Positions 36,948-45,643 of a stretch of 64,000 bases of DNA are shown in pieces (within the stretch, counting starts at the first letter, position 1; every line of letters begins with the position of its first letter). A program made the translations under genes and the position numbers. Source of the stretch: Pseudomonas gingeri (lineage in GTDB: Bacteria; Pseudomonadota; Gammaproteobacteria; Pseudomonadales; Pseudomonadaceae); the NCBI RefSeq assembly GCF_013386165.1, contig NZ_JACAOS010000003.1, forward strand, positions 724,343-788,342, written 5' to 3'. Under the pieces are notes generated by a model. It did not search any database. It was not told where the DNA came from and saw only the letters and a program-made list of their open reading frames with translations.

Positions 36948-37823
36948 TTACTGGCTGCAACGTTGGGCGGCGGTGACGTCCACGTCGGGCAGCTCGTTTT
37001 CGGTGTAGTCGTATTTCTGCAGGATCTTCAGCAACTCACCGGAGGCCCGCAGCTTGGCCAGCTGTTCGTTGAATGCCTGGGTGAAGGCCGGATCATTTTT
37101 CGGCAGGCCATAGGACTGGTAGTTCCAGCTTGGCTTGCCCTGGGCATCGGCGATCTGCTCGAAAGGCAGGGCGCGCTCGATGGCCGGGTTGGCGGCTTTC
37201 TTGAGCAGGCCGATGATTTCGGCGTCGGGGAAATACACCACGTCGATGCGTCCGGCCTCGAGGGCGGAGAGGGCTTCGGTGTCCTTGTCGAACAGCACCA
37301 GGTTGGCCGCTGGAACGCCGCTGTCGCGGGCTTCCTGGACCTGGTTGGTCCCGGCCTGGGTCGCCAGGCGGGCCTTGCCGCTGCTGGCCACGTCCTTGAG
37401 GCTGTGCAGGTTCAGCGGGTTGCCGGCCTTGACGATAAAGGCCCCGCCGGAGCGGGTGATCGGGTTGGAGAAACCGATCACCTTGCAGCGGTTGGCGTTG
37501 ATGAACAGGCCTTCGCCGATCAGGTCGAAGCGCTTGGCGGTGACGCCGGGTACCAGCGAGCCGAAGTCGGTGATCGGCGTTTCGAGCTTGTTGATCCCCA
37601 GCGGACCGAGGATCGCCTTGAGCACGTCGACATAGGCACCGGTGACCTTGCCGTCGGTGCCGATGTAGGCATAGGGCTGTTCATTGGCGATACCGGCGCT
37701 CAGGCCTTCGCTACGACCCTTTTCCAGCAAACCCGCGGCCTGGGCCGAGGAGGTCGGGGCAAGGTTCAACAGCACGCTGACGCACAGCGCGGCCGACAAC
37801 GACAGGGATTGGGTGGCGTTCAT
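36948..37823 (-). CDS. ABC transporter periplasmic binding protein (EhuB-like)
   Basis: A 291-residue solute-binding protein of family 3. Signal peptide to about residue 29 (ending SSAQAAG), then GLSAGIANEQPYAYIGTDGK and FGSLVPGVTAKRFDLIGEGL, which closely resemble EhuB, the ectoine/hydroxyectoine receptor. FINANRCKVIGFSNPITRSG is the second conserved stretch. I find no ectoine catabolic genes nearby, so the ligand may be a different compatible solute or amino acid. It heads the operon, with 41 bases before the first permease gene. Confidence 0.85.
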   Translation of the reverse strand: MNATQSLSLSAALCVSVLLNLAPTSSAQAAGLLEKGRSEGLSAGIANEQPYAYIGTDGKVTGAYVDVLKAILGPLGINKLETPITDFGSLVPGVTAKRFDLIGEGLFINANRCKVIGFSNPITRSGGAFIVKAGNPLNLHSLKDVASSGKARLATQAGTNQVQEARDSGVPAANLVLFDKDTEALSALEAGRIDVVYFPDAEIIGLLKKAANPAIERALPFEQIADAQGKPSWNYQSYGLPKNDPAFTQAFNEQLAKLRASGELLKILQKYDYTENELPDVDVTAAQRCSQ

Positions 37824-38208
37824 GGAGGACCTGGAGAGTAGTGAAATGGGGAGACGCGGTGCCAGTCAGTTAAGCCGAATTTACGACCTGTAGGAGCAGC
37901 CGGTCGACGCTCGATTGCTCGCGATCAGCCGGCAGGCTGGGGCGGCATTGAGGCCGCCATCGCCAGCAAGCCGGCTCCTACAGGTTTCGTCAGCGTTTTC
38001 AAGATCCCATTTCCTTAACTGACCGGTGTCGGTGACAAGCCCGTTTGTCACGTTATCCAGCCCTGCCCGAGGTCGCGTTCAGCCTCGACTGACAGAATCT
38101 GGAAATGATTTTATAGATATAAGCGAAAAGTTTTAAATACCGTTAGGTCATAAGCATATGTTGTTTGCCGGGGGATGCCCTGCGGTGTCTGGGTTACCAT
38201 CGCGTCTT
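37824..38208. other. intergenic region between Ehu-like and Mrp operons, with REPIN copy 4
   Basis: About 385 bases with no convincing gene. REPIN copy 4 occupies 37887-37984: its right arm GCCAGCAAGCCGGCTCCTAC is a good match to copy 2, while its left arm is scrambled and includes GTCGACGCTCGATTGCTCGC. The remaining part (38000-38208) is AT-richer and holds neither a clear promoter nor a gene; mrpG ends here, so it is a 3' region. Confidence 0.7.
37887..37984. repeat. REPIN-like palindromic repeat, copy 4 (left arm diverged)
   Basis: About 98 bp. The right arm (CGCCAGCAAGCCGGCTCCTA) is intact, the left arm keeps CTGTAGGAGCAGCCGG but is then interrupted. It sits downstream of the divergent ends of the Ehu-like and Mrp operons. 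Confidence 0.7.
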
Positions 38209-38568
38209 TCAGCTCCCACCCTCGCTACGACCGCTGCTGACCTCCGCGGGTACATCATCGCCGGCCATACGCTTGCGAAACAGCCCAGTCCGGGCCAACA
38301 GCAAAGTGGTCACCGGCACCGTGATCGACAGCAGAATCGGGATCAGCCAGGCGTGCACCACCGGCTCTGACTTGAGCGCCGAAAAGTACAGGATCGACGC
38401 CAGCGCCACGCACCAGGCGCCGAGGGTCGAGGCCAGTGCCGGTGGGTGCATGCGCTGGAAGAAGTCCTTCATGCGCAACAGGCCGATGGCGCCGCACAGG
38501 GCGAACAGGCTGGCCGCCACCAGCAACAAGGCCACCGGGATTTCGATCCACAGCGATAACGCATTCAT
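38209..38568 (-). CDS. mrpG: Mrp/Pha cation/proton antiporter subunit G
   Basis: A 119-residue protein with three transmembrane segments (IEIPVALLLVAASLFALCGA, then ASILYFSALKS). GLLRMKDFFQRMHPPALAST matches the conserved first loop of MnhG/MrpG. It overlaps mrpF by 4 bases (ATGA), and is the last gene of the operon. The complex exchanges Na+/K+ for protons at the inner membrane. Confidence 0.9.
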   Translation of the reverse strand: MNALSLWIEIPVALLLVAASLFALCGAIGLLRMKDFFQRMHPPALASTLGAWCVALASILYFSALKSEPVVHAWLIPILLSITVPVTTLLLARTGLFRKRMAGDDVPAEVSSGRSEGGS

Positions 38569-38843
38569 TCGATCACCTCGCCACGCAGCAGGAATTTGGC
38601 CAGGGCAAACGAGCCGACAAAGCCGAACAGCGCAATCAACAGCGCCGCTTCGAAGTAGGTGTCACTGGCATAACGGATGCCCAGCACCAGCATCATCAGC
38701 ATGGCCACCAGGTACAGGTAGTCCAGGGCCAGGACCCGGTCCTGGGCCGACGGTCCCTTGAACAGCCGGATCACGGTGATGACCAGGGCCAGGCTGAAGA
38801 TGAACAGGCTCAGCAGGATCGCGTTGGCGAGCAGTCCGCTCAT
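38565..38843 (-). CDS. mrpF: Mrp/Pha cation/proton antiporter subunit F
   Basis: A 92-residue protein with three transmembrane segments. RLFKGPSAQDRVLALDYL is the conserved MrpF motif, and ALLIALFGFVGSFALAKFLL the last helix. Overlaps of 4 bases on both sides show tight translational coupling. MrpF is one of the small scaffold subunits of the complex. Confidence 0.92.
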   Translation of the reverse strand: MSGLLANAILLSLFIFSLALVITVIRLFKGPSAQDRVLALDYLYLVAMLMMLVLGIRYASDTYFEAALLIALFGFVGSFALAKFLLRGEVIE

Positions 38844-39328
38844 TCGAAGATCTCCATCAGGGGGCGTTCGTACGTCGCCTTGAAGTGCTGGATAAACGGC
38901 GCCTCACCGTCCAGGTCGAACACGTGCAACAGCAGCACGCTGCGGTCCAGGGCCAGTTCCGACCAGACGGTGCCGGGAATCACCGTGCAGATCATCGACA
39001 GCGCGGCCAGACCGTTGGCGTCGCGCAGGTCCAGGGGGATCTTGACGAAGGCCGAGCGCGGCGGGCGGCGGCTGGCGTTCAGCACGCTCCAGGCAACGGC
39101 GAGATTGGACAGCACCACATCGGCCCCAACCCGCACGAGCAGGCGCAGGATCACTCCGGGGCGACGGATGCGGATCGGACGCGGGCGCAACGGCGCCATC
39201 ATCACCGGGGCGAAGATCCCGAGGGCCGCCCCCAGCAACAGGTTGCCGGGGCTGACCGACAGGTTCAGCACCAGCCACAACAGCGCGAGCGCCAGGGACA
39301 GCCAGGGCGCGGGGAACAGGCGCTTCAT
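38840..39328 (-). CDS. mrpE: Mrp/Pha cation/proton antiporter subunit E
   Basis: A 162-residue protein. Two N-terminal hydrophobic segments (LSLALALLWLVLNLSV) and then a soluble domain with VIPGTVWSELALDRSVLLLH, typical of MrpE/MnhE. The ATG at 39328 overlaps mrpD by 4 bases; a longer open frame upstream is antisense-like shadow. MrpE supports assembly of the complex. Confidence 0.9.
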   Translation of the reverse strand: MKRLFPAPWLSLALALLWLVLNLSVSPGNLLLGAALGIFAPVMMAPLRPRPIRIRRPGVILRLLVRVGADVVLSNLAVAWSVLNASRRPPRSAFVKIPLDLRDANGLAALSMICTVIPGTVWSELALDRSVLLLHVFDLDGEAPFIQHFKATYERPLMEIFE

Positions 39329-40992
39329 GGCTGCACCTCCACGGCGGCGCTCGGGTTCGGCACCGGGCGGGTGGCCTGCACGGCGCTGATGTACTGCCCC
39401 GGATTGTCGAGGGAATCCGCCGCCGCCTGGGTGTAGCGCAGCAGCGGCTCGGCCTTGACGGTCAGCAGCATGCACAGGCCCAACAAGGCAATGATCGGCA
39501 GGCATTCGAAACGCCGTAGCGCCGGCGAGGGGCGTTCCTGGGGTGTCCAGAAGCGCGAGATGCCCATGCGCGAGAAGGCCAGTAGCGAGGCGAGTCCGGA
39601 CAGCACCAGCAACGCCAACAGGGCCCAGGCCGCAGGCGAGATCGGCGCATCGACGCCCAGGCCCCGTGGGTTGAGCAGGGCGCTGAGCAGGGCCAGCTTG
39701 CCGATAAAACCAGACAGCGGCGGCATGCCGATGATCAACAGGGCGCAGGCGATAAAACTGAGGCCGAGGAAGGCCATGGTCCAGGGAATGACCTGGCCGA
39801 CCACGGCTTTCTGTTCATCGTCCAGGTTGGTGCCGGGCCGTGGGTGCAAGGACTCCAGCGGCCGTGGCAGCGGGTCGATGTCCTCGTCCAGAGGCAGTTC
39901 GTTGGCCGAGCGCGAGCGCTCGATCAGTTCGGCCAGGAGGAACAGCGCACTCAGGGCCAGGGTCGAGCTGACCAGGTAGAACAGCGCGCCGGCCATAAGG
40001 TTCGGCTGGGCGAAACCGATGGCTGAAAGCAGGATACCCGCCGAGACCAGGATGCTCAGGCTGGCCATGCGTTCCAGGCGCTGGGCGGCGAGGATCGCCA
40101 CGGCGGCGCAGGCCATGGTTGCCATGCCGCCATAGATCAGCCAGTCGCCGCCGAAATGCGCCGAGGCACCGGCGTCGCCGGAAAACAGCAGGGTCCACAG
40201 ACGCAACAGGGTGTAGATCCCGACCTTGGTCATGATCGCGAACATCGCCGCCACCGGAGCACTGGCCGAGGAGTAGGCGGGCACCAGCCAGAAGTTCAGC
40301 GGCCACATACCGGCCTTGGCCAGGAAGGCCACGGCGAGAATCGCCGCGCCAGCGTGCAGCAGGCCGCGATCGGCTTCCGGCACCAACGGAATCTTCAGGG
40401 CCAGGTCGGCCATGTTCAGCGTGCCGGTAACGCCATAGATCAGCGCCGCGCCAATCAGGAACAGCGACGAGGCCAGCAGGTTGATCGCGATATAGTGCAA
40501 GCCCGCCGACACCCGCGAGCGCCCCGAACCGTGCAGGACCAGGCCGTAGGAGGCGGCCAGCAGGACCTCGAAGAACACGAACAGGTTGAACAGGTCAGCG
40601 GTCAGGAAGGCGCCGTACAGGCCCATCAACTGGATCTGGAACAGCGCGTGGAAGCTGGCGCCGGCACGGTCCCAACGGGCCATGGCGAACAGCAGGGCGC
40701 TGACGCCGATGATCCCGGTCAGCACCAGCATCAGCGCCGAGAGGCGGTCGACCACCAGCACGATACCGAACGGCACCTGCCAGTTGCTCGGCAGGTAGAC
40801 GCCGATGGAGCCGGTTTCGCCGGCCTGGGTGCCGATCAGCAATGCCACCGAGATGCCCAGGCCGATCAGGCAGGACACCAGGTTCAGGCGCGCCTTGAGC
40901 GGCCGGTGTTTCTCGCCGAGCATCAGCATCAGCGCCGCCGTGAGCAGCGGTAGCAGGATCGGGGCGATGATCAGGTGCGACATCGGGTTCAT
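39325..40992 (-). CDS. mrpD: Mrp/Pha cation/proton antiporter subunit D
   Basis: A 555-residue membrane protein of the NuoM/MrpD family, with about fourteen transmembrane segments. LMGLYGAFLTADLFNLFVFF and LAKAGMWPLNFWLVPAYSSA carry the conserved glutamate/lysine helices of complex-I-like ion pumps. It has a hydrophilic insert (ELPLDEDIDPLPRPLESLHP) before the C-terminal part, which is unusual in length. Overlaps its neighbours by 4 bases. Confidence 0.93.
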   Translation of the reverse strand: MNPMSHLIIAPILLPLLTAALMLMLGEKHRPLKARLNLVSCLIGLGISVALLIGTQAGETGSIGVYLPSNWQVPFGIVLVVDRLSALMLVLTGIIGVSALLFAMARWDRAGASFHALFQIQLMGLYGAFLTADLFNLFVFFEVLLAASYGLVLHGSGRSRVSAGLHYIAINLLASSLFLIGAALIYGVTGTLNMADLALKIPLVPEADRGLLHAGAAILAVAFLAKAGMWPLNFWLVPAYSSASAPVAAMFAIMTKVGIYTLLRLWTLLFSGDAGASAHFGGDWLIYGGMATMACAAVAILAAQRLERMASLSILVSAGILLSAIGFAQPNLMAGALFYLVSSTLALSALFLLAELIERSRSANELPLDEDIDPLPRPLESLHPRPGTNLDDEQKAVVGQVIPWTMAFLGLSFIACALLIIGMPPLSGFIGKLALLSALLNPRGLGVDAPISPAAWALLALLVLSGLASLLAFSRMGISRFWTPQERPSPALRRFECLPIIALLGLCMLLTVKAEPLLRYTQAAADSLDNPGQYISAVQATRPVPNPSAAVEVQP

Positions 40993-41333
40993 TCCTTGGG
41001 CTCCCGGCCGTCGACATGGTCAGTACCGGTCAGGCCCCGGGAGGCCAGCAGCACCACCAGGAACAGCGCGGTCATGGCGAAGCTGATGACGATGGCGGTG
41101 AGCACCAGGGCCTGGGGCAGCGGGTCGGTGTAGTGGAGCAGGTCCTGGGGCACGCCGTCCTTGATGATCGGTTCGTTGCCGATAAACAGGCTGCCCATGC
41201 TGAAGATAAACAGGTTGACCCCGTAGGACAGCAGGCACAGGCCCATCACTACCTGGAAGGTCCGCGGGCGCAGCACCAGCCAGACGCCGGAGGCCGCGAG
41301 TACGCCGATGGCAATTGCAATGACTTCTTCCAT
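40989..41333 (-). CDS. mrpC: Mrp/Pha cation/proton antiporter subunit C
   Basis: A 114-residue NuoK-like subunit with three transmembrane segments. VMGLCLLSYGVNLFIFSMGS and DPLPQALVLTAIVISFAMTA are the conserved MrpC stretches. The ATG at 41333 shares one base with the stop of the AB gene (TGATG); a longer open frame upstream is not used. Confidence 0.92.
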   Translation of the reverse strand: MEEVIAIAIGVLAASGVWLVLRPRTFQVVMGLCLLSYGVNLFIFSMGSLFIGNEPIIKDGVPQDLLHYTDPLPQALVLTAIVISFAMTALFLVVLLASRGLTGTDHVDGREPKE

Positions 41334-44251
41334 CAGGCGGCTCCTGGCTTGGGTTGGGCGGCGAGTTGCTGGCTCGGCCGATGGGCACGGACCGACTGGT
41401 GCGCCAGGGCGGTGAGGATCAGCAGGGTCGAACCGACCACCACCGCATACACGCCGATATCGAAGAACAGCGCGCTGGCGACATGGATATCCCCCAGCAG
41501 CGGCAGGTGCAGGTGGGCGGTGTGGGTGGTCAGGAACGGATACCCGAAGGCCATCGCCCCAAGACCGGTGACCGTGGCGAACAGCAGGCCGGTGCCCATC
41601 CAGCGCAAGGGCCGCAGGCTCATCTGCGCCTCGACCCACTGGGTGCCGGCAACCATGTATTGCAGGATAAACGCCACCGACATCACCAGCCCGGCGACAA
41701 AGCCGCCGCCCGGTTGGTTGTGGCCGCGCATGAACAGGTACATCGAGACCACGAAGGCGATCGGCAGCAGCAGGCGCACCAGCACCGCCGGCACCATCAT
41801 GAAACCGAGGGCGGTGTCGCTGGCGCTGCGCGGGTTGACCAGATCGGTGGCCACGTCCGGGGCCAGCAGGCGCTGCTGGTTGGGCAGCTCCAGGCTTTCC
41901 TTCGGTGGGCGGAAACGCCGGAGCAGGGCGAACACGGTGAGGGCGGTCGCCATCAGCACGGTGATCTCACCGAGGGTGTCGAAGCCACGGAAGTCCACCA
42001 GCATCACGTTCACCACGTTGCTGCCTCCGCCTTCAGGCAGGGCGCGGCTGAGGTAGAACGAGGAAATGTCGTTGGGGGTCTGGCGGGTCAGCATGGCATA
42101 GGACAGCAGCGCCATGCCGCCGCCGACACCGACCGACAGCAGCAGGTCGCGCAGGCGGCGAATCCGCGCCTTGCGCAGGCTGCTCGGCAATGGCGAGACT
42201 TCTTCGATACGCCGTGGCAGCCAGCGCAGGCCCAGCAGGATCAGCACCGTGGTCACCACTTCCACCACCAGTTGGGTCAGGGCCAGGTCCGGCGCGGAGA
42301 ACCAGACAAAGGTGATGCAGGTCATCAGGCCGCAAACACTGACCATGATCAAGGCGGCGAGACGGTGGTACTTGGCTTGCCAGGCGGCGCCCAGGGCGCA
42401 GGCGATGGCCAGCAGCCAGAGGGTGACAAAGACGATGGAGCCGGGGATCTTTGGCCGGTCGCCCCAGGACAGGCTGCTGTGCAGCATCGGGATCAGGCCG
42501 GCGACCACCGCCGCCAGCACCAGCAGGAACAACTGGGTTTGCAGACGCTGGGTGCTGACCCGGCGTTCGAGGCGCCGGGCGTAACGCATGATCAACACCA
42601 GGCTGCGTTCGAACAGGCGCTTGCCGTTGAGACGGCCGATCAGCGGCGGACGGCTGAAGCGACCGCGTTTGAGTTGCTTGCGCAGCAGCAGATAGAGCAG
42701 CACGCCGCCGGACATGGCGATCAGGCTCATGATCATCGGCGCGTTCAGGCCGTGCCAGATCGCCAGGCTGTATTCGGGCAAGGTCCCGCCGACCACCGGC
42801 AGGGCCGCGGTGGCAAGGATCGAACCGACCACCTGGGCCGGGAAGATCCCCACCAGCAGGCAGGTGAACACCAGCAGTTCCACCGGCGCGCGCATCCAGC
42901 GCGGAGGCTCGTGGGGTGTGTGGGGCAGGTCGGTGGCCTTGGGGCCGAAGAACACGTCGACGGTGAAGCGCAGTGAGTAGGCGACACTGAAGGCCCCGGC
43001 GACGGTGGCGATCACCGGCAGGGCCATTTCAACCCAGGCGGTGGAATTGATGAACACCGTTTCGGCGAAGAACATTTCCTTGGACAGGAAGCCGTTGAGC
43101 AACGGTACCCCGGCCATGGAGGCGCTGGCGACCATTGCCAGGGTGGCAGTGAACGGGATCAGCTTGATCAGGCCGCTAAGCTTGCGGATATCGCGGGTGC
43201 CGCTTTCGTGATCGATGATGCCGGCGGCCATGAACAGCGAGGCCTTGAAGGTGGCATGGTTGAGAATGTGGAACACCGCGGCGACGGCGGCCAGCGGGCT
43301 GTTCAGGCCCAGCAGCAGGTTGATCAGGCCCAGGTGGCTGATGGTGGAGTAGGCCAGCAGGCCCTTGAGGTCGTTCTGGAACATGGCGCAGTAGGCGCCG
43401 AGTATCAGGGTCGCGGCCCCGGCGCCGCCGACGATCCAGAACCATTCATCGCTGCCGGAGAGCGACGGCCACAGCCGCGCCAGGAGAAACACCCCAGCCT
43501 TGACCATGGTCGCCGAGTGCAGATAGGCCGAAACCGGTGTCGGCGCGGCCATGGCGTGGGGCAGCCAGAAGTGGAAGGGGAACTGCGCGCTCTTGCTCAA
43601 GGCGCCGATCAGGATCAGCGGCAGCAGGACGGGGTAGAGGACGTGGGCACGGATCCGATCGCCGGCCGCCAACACGGTGTCCAGGTCATAGCTGCCGACC
43701 ACATGGCCGAGGATCAGCACCCCCGCCAGCAGGCACAGGCCGCCGGCGCCGGTGACGGTCAAGGCCATATAGGCACCGCGTCGGGCGTCGCTGCGGTGAT
43801 GCCAGTAGCCGATCAGCAGGAAGGAGAACAGGCTGGTGAGTTCCCAGAAGAACACGATCTGGATCAGGTTGCCCGACAGCACCAGGCCGAGCATGGCGCC
43901 CATGAACGCCAGGAAAAACGCGAAGAAGCGTGGCACCGGGTCTTCGGGAGACATGTAGTAGCGGGCGTACAGCGACACCAGCGTGCCGATGCCCAGCACC
44001 AGCATCGAGAACAGCCAGGCAAAGCCGTCCAGGCGCAGGACAAAGTTCAGGCCCAGGCTGGGCAGCCAGTTGATGGTCTCTTGAATCACGCCGCCGTGGG
44101 CGACTTGCGGGTACAGCAGCGCCATCTGAAGAGTGCCGACCAGGGCAACCACACCGGCCAGGATGGATTCGCTGTTGCGTGCGTTATGCGGCAGCAAGGC
44201 CGCCAGACAGCTGCCGATAAAAGGCAGAAGCAGTAGAACTATCAGGGACAT
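41333..44251 (-). CDS. mrpA: Mrp/Pha cation/proton antiporter, fused subunits A and B
   Basis: A 972-residue protein. Residues 1 to about 780 are MrpA, a NuoL-like proton/cation channel (LSKSAQFPFHFWLPHAMAAP and GLLAYSTISHLGLINLLLGL). The last 150 or so residues are an MrpB domain (RGHNQPGGGFVAGLVMSVAF). A fused AB subunit is the sign of the group-2 Mrp systems (Sinorhizobium PhaA', Pseudomonas). It is the first gene of AB-C-D-E-F-G. A long antisense open frame (41354-42976) is a shadow of it. Confidence 0.94.
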   Translation of the reverse strand: MSLIVLLLLPFIGSCLAALLPHNARNSESILAGVVALVGTLQMALLYPQVAHGGVIQETINWLPSLGLNFVLRLDGFAWLFSMLVLGIGTLVSLYARYYMSPEDPVPRFFAFFLAFMGAMLGLVLSGNLIQIVFFWELTSLFSFLLIGYWHHRSDARRGAYMALTVTGAGGLCLLAGVLILGHVVGSYDLDTVLAAGDRIRAHVLYPVLLPLILIGALSKSAQFPFHFWLPHAMAAPTPVSAYLHSATMVKAGVFLLARLWPSLSGSDEWFWIVGGAGAATLILGAYCAMFQNDLKGLLAYSTISHLGLINLLLGLNSPLAAVAAVFHILNHATFKASLFMAAGIIDHESGTRDIRKLSGLIKLIPFTATLAMVASASMAGVPLLNGFLSKEMFFAETVFINSTAWVEMALPVIATVAGAFSVAYSLRFTVDVFFGPKATDLPHTPHEPPRWMRAPVELLVFTCLLVGIFPAQVVGSILATAALPVVGGTLPEYSLAIWHGLNAPMIMSLIAMSGGVLLYLLLRKQLKRGRFSRPPLIGRLNGKRLFERSLVLIMRYARRLERRVSTQRLQTQLFLLVLAAVVAGLIPMLHSSLSWGDRPKIPGSIVFVTLWLLAIACALGAAWQAKYHRLAALIMVSVCGLMTCITFVWFSAPDLALTQLVVEVVTTVLILLGLRWLPRRIEEVSPLPSSLRKARIRRLRDLLLSVGVGGGMALLSYAMLTRQTPNDISSFYLSRALPEGGGSNVVNVMLVDFRGFDTLGEITVLMATALTVFALLRRFRPPKESLELPNQQRLLAPDVATDLVNPRSASDTALGFMMVPAVLVRLLLPIAFVVSMYLFMRGHNQPGGGFVAGLVMSVAFILQYMVAGTQWVEAQMSLRPLRWMGTGLLFATVTGLGAMAFGYPFLTTHTAHLHLPLLGDIHVASALFFDIGVYAVVVGSTLLILTALAHQSVRAHRPSQQLAAQPKPGAA

Positions 44252-44600
44252 AGGCTTCTAATCTGCAGGAGTTTGCGAAGGATCATACGTGGCGCGCCGA
44301 GGATCACCAACAGAGAACCTGTGGCAGAATCCTACAAGGTAGGTGGTAAATGGCTGATGTGCCTGATCTCAATTGCCAGCAGATGACCGATTGATGAGGT
44401 CAATTGGCTAGAGGTGGCAAATTAAGGAAGTGTGAAACCGAGCGATATTTTGTGGCGAGCGGGCTTGTCGGAACGCCGCACCGCCGCTCTCGGCTGCGAA
44501 GCAGTCGTAAACCCTGTGATTGCGGTCTGCCTGATACACCGCAATCAGCGGTTTTAGGGCCGCTTCGCGCCCCAGCGCGGGCAAGCCCGCTCGCCACGGT
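44252..44600. other. intergenic region upstream of Mrp operon, with REPIN copy 5
   Basis: About 349 bases. 44252-44449 should hold the mrpAB promoter but I see no strong -35/-10 pair. 44450-44598 is the REPIN copy 5, ending just before the stop codon of the DMT transporter gene. No coding evidence. Confidence 0.6.
44450..44598. repeat. REPIN-like palindromic repeat, copy 5
   Basis: About 149 bp, closely related to copy 1 (CTCGGCTGCGAAGCAGTCG and CGCGGGCAAGCCCGCTCGCC shared). The left arm is altered: after GCGAGCGGGCTTG it reads TCGGAACGCCGCACC instead of CCCGCG. Confidence 0.85.
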
Positions 44601-45551
44601 CTATGGCTTGTTCGGGTCCAGGGCCTCTGTTTCGACATCGTCCTCGACCGGCTCGGCATTTTTGCCCTTGGTCTTCAACTCACTGACGATCACCGCCGCC
44701 ACAATCAACGCTGCCCCCAGCAGTGCAATCCCCGGCAAGCGCTCACCGGCCAGACGCCCGACGATCCCGGCCCAGACCGGCTCCCCGGCATAGATCAAGG
44801 TCGCGCGGGTTGGCGAAACACTCTTCTGCGCCCAGTTCATCGCCACCTGGATCGCCGCACTGGCGGCACCGAGACCAACCGCGCTGGCCAGCAGCAGCCA
44901 GGAAAACTCCGGCAACGCCTCCTGGGTCGGGGCGATCATCAGAAACGCCAGGATCGACGCCGTGGCCAACTGCACCACGGTCACACGCCGCACATCGACC
45001 TTGCCGGCATAGTTGCTGATCAGGATGATTTCAGCGGCGATCGCGATGGCGCTGATCACCGTGGCAATCTCCCCGGAACTGAAATTCAGCTTCGCGCCAT
45101 TGGGCCCGGACAACAGCATCAATCCGGTAAACGCCAACATGATCCCGATACTCGGCATCAGCCCCGGACGCTTGCCCAACACCAGCCATTGCAACAGCGG
45201 CACGAAGGGCACGTACAAGGCGGTAATAAAAGCCGACTGGCTGCTGGGAATGCTTTGCAGGCCCACGGTCTGCAGCCCGTAGCCGAGCATGATCGCGGTC
45301 CCGATAAAGAACCCCGCCTTCAGTTCGAAAGCGGTGATAGCCCGCAGGCTGCGGGCCGAGAACAAGGCGACAATGCTCGCCGCCGCCGCAAAGCGCAGGC
45401 CGACGAAGAACATCGGGCCGCTGACGGTCATGGCGTTCTGCACCAGCAGGAAGGTGCCGCCCCAGACCATGGTGATCAGGATCAGCACGCACTCGGCCTT
45501 GCTGAACCGCAGGGTCGAGGCAAACGAGGTGTTGGAGTTCGCCGCAGTCAT
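44601..45551 (-). CDS. EamA/DMT-family transporter
   Basis: A 316-residue protein with ten transmembrane segments in two EamA repeats (ECVLILITMVWGGTFLLVQN at the first, RATLIYAGEPVWAGIVGRLA at the second). Ends in a hydrophilic tail (VEDDVETEALDPNKP). The start at 45551 is a guess between ATG and an upstream GTG; its ribosome site is weak. Divergent from the XRE-cupin regulator, with two palindromic boxes between them, so it is the likely regulated efflux gene. Substrate unknown. Confidence 0.87.
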   Translation of the reverse strand: MTAANSNTSFASTLRFSKAECVLILITMVWGGTFLLVQNAMTVSGPMFFVGLRFAAAASIVALFSARSLRAITAFELKAGFFIGTAIMLGYGLQTVGLQSIPSSQSAFITALYVPFVPLLQWLVLGKRPGLMPSIGIMLAFTGLMLLSGPNGAKLNFSSGEIATVISAIAIAAEIILISNYAGKVDVRRVTVVQLATASILAFLMIAPTQEALPEFSWLLLASAVGLGAASAAIQVAMNWAQKSVSPTRATLIYAGEPVWAGIVGRLAGERLPGIALLGAALIVAAVIVSELKTKGKNAEPVEDDVETEALDPNKP

Positions 45552-45597
45552 GGCCTTGCACACTATCCGGGTGAGACGCACAATGCGCCGAAGCTGG

Positions 45598-45643
45598 GCA
45601 GTATACTGCGCAAACCAACCAAGTGAGCAATATAGTGCACAAA
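45598..45643. promoter_or_regulatory. candidate operator pair of XRE-cupin regulator
   Basis: GCAGTATACTGC (45598-45609) is a perfect 12-bp palindrome. GCAATATAGTGC (45627-45638) matches it and is a 10/12 palindrome, 29 bases downstream, both followed by RCAAA. They flank the regulator start and lie between divergent genes, as expected for an autoregulated XRE operator. Confidence 0.6.

Noticed and set aside
41354..42976. 540-codon open frame on the plus strand
   Set aside because: Antisense to the fused mrpAB gene; His/Gln/Gly-rich composition typical of shadows.
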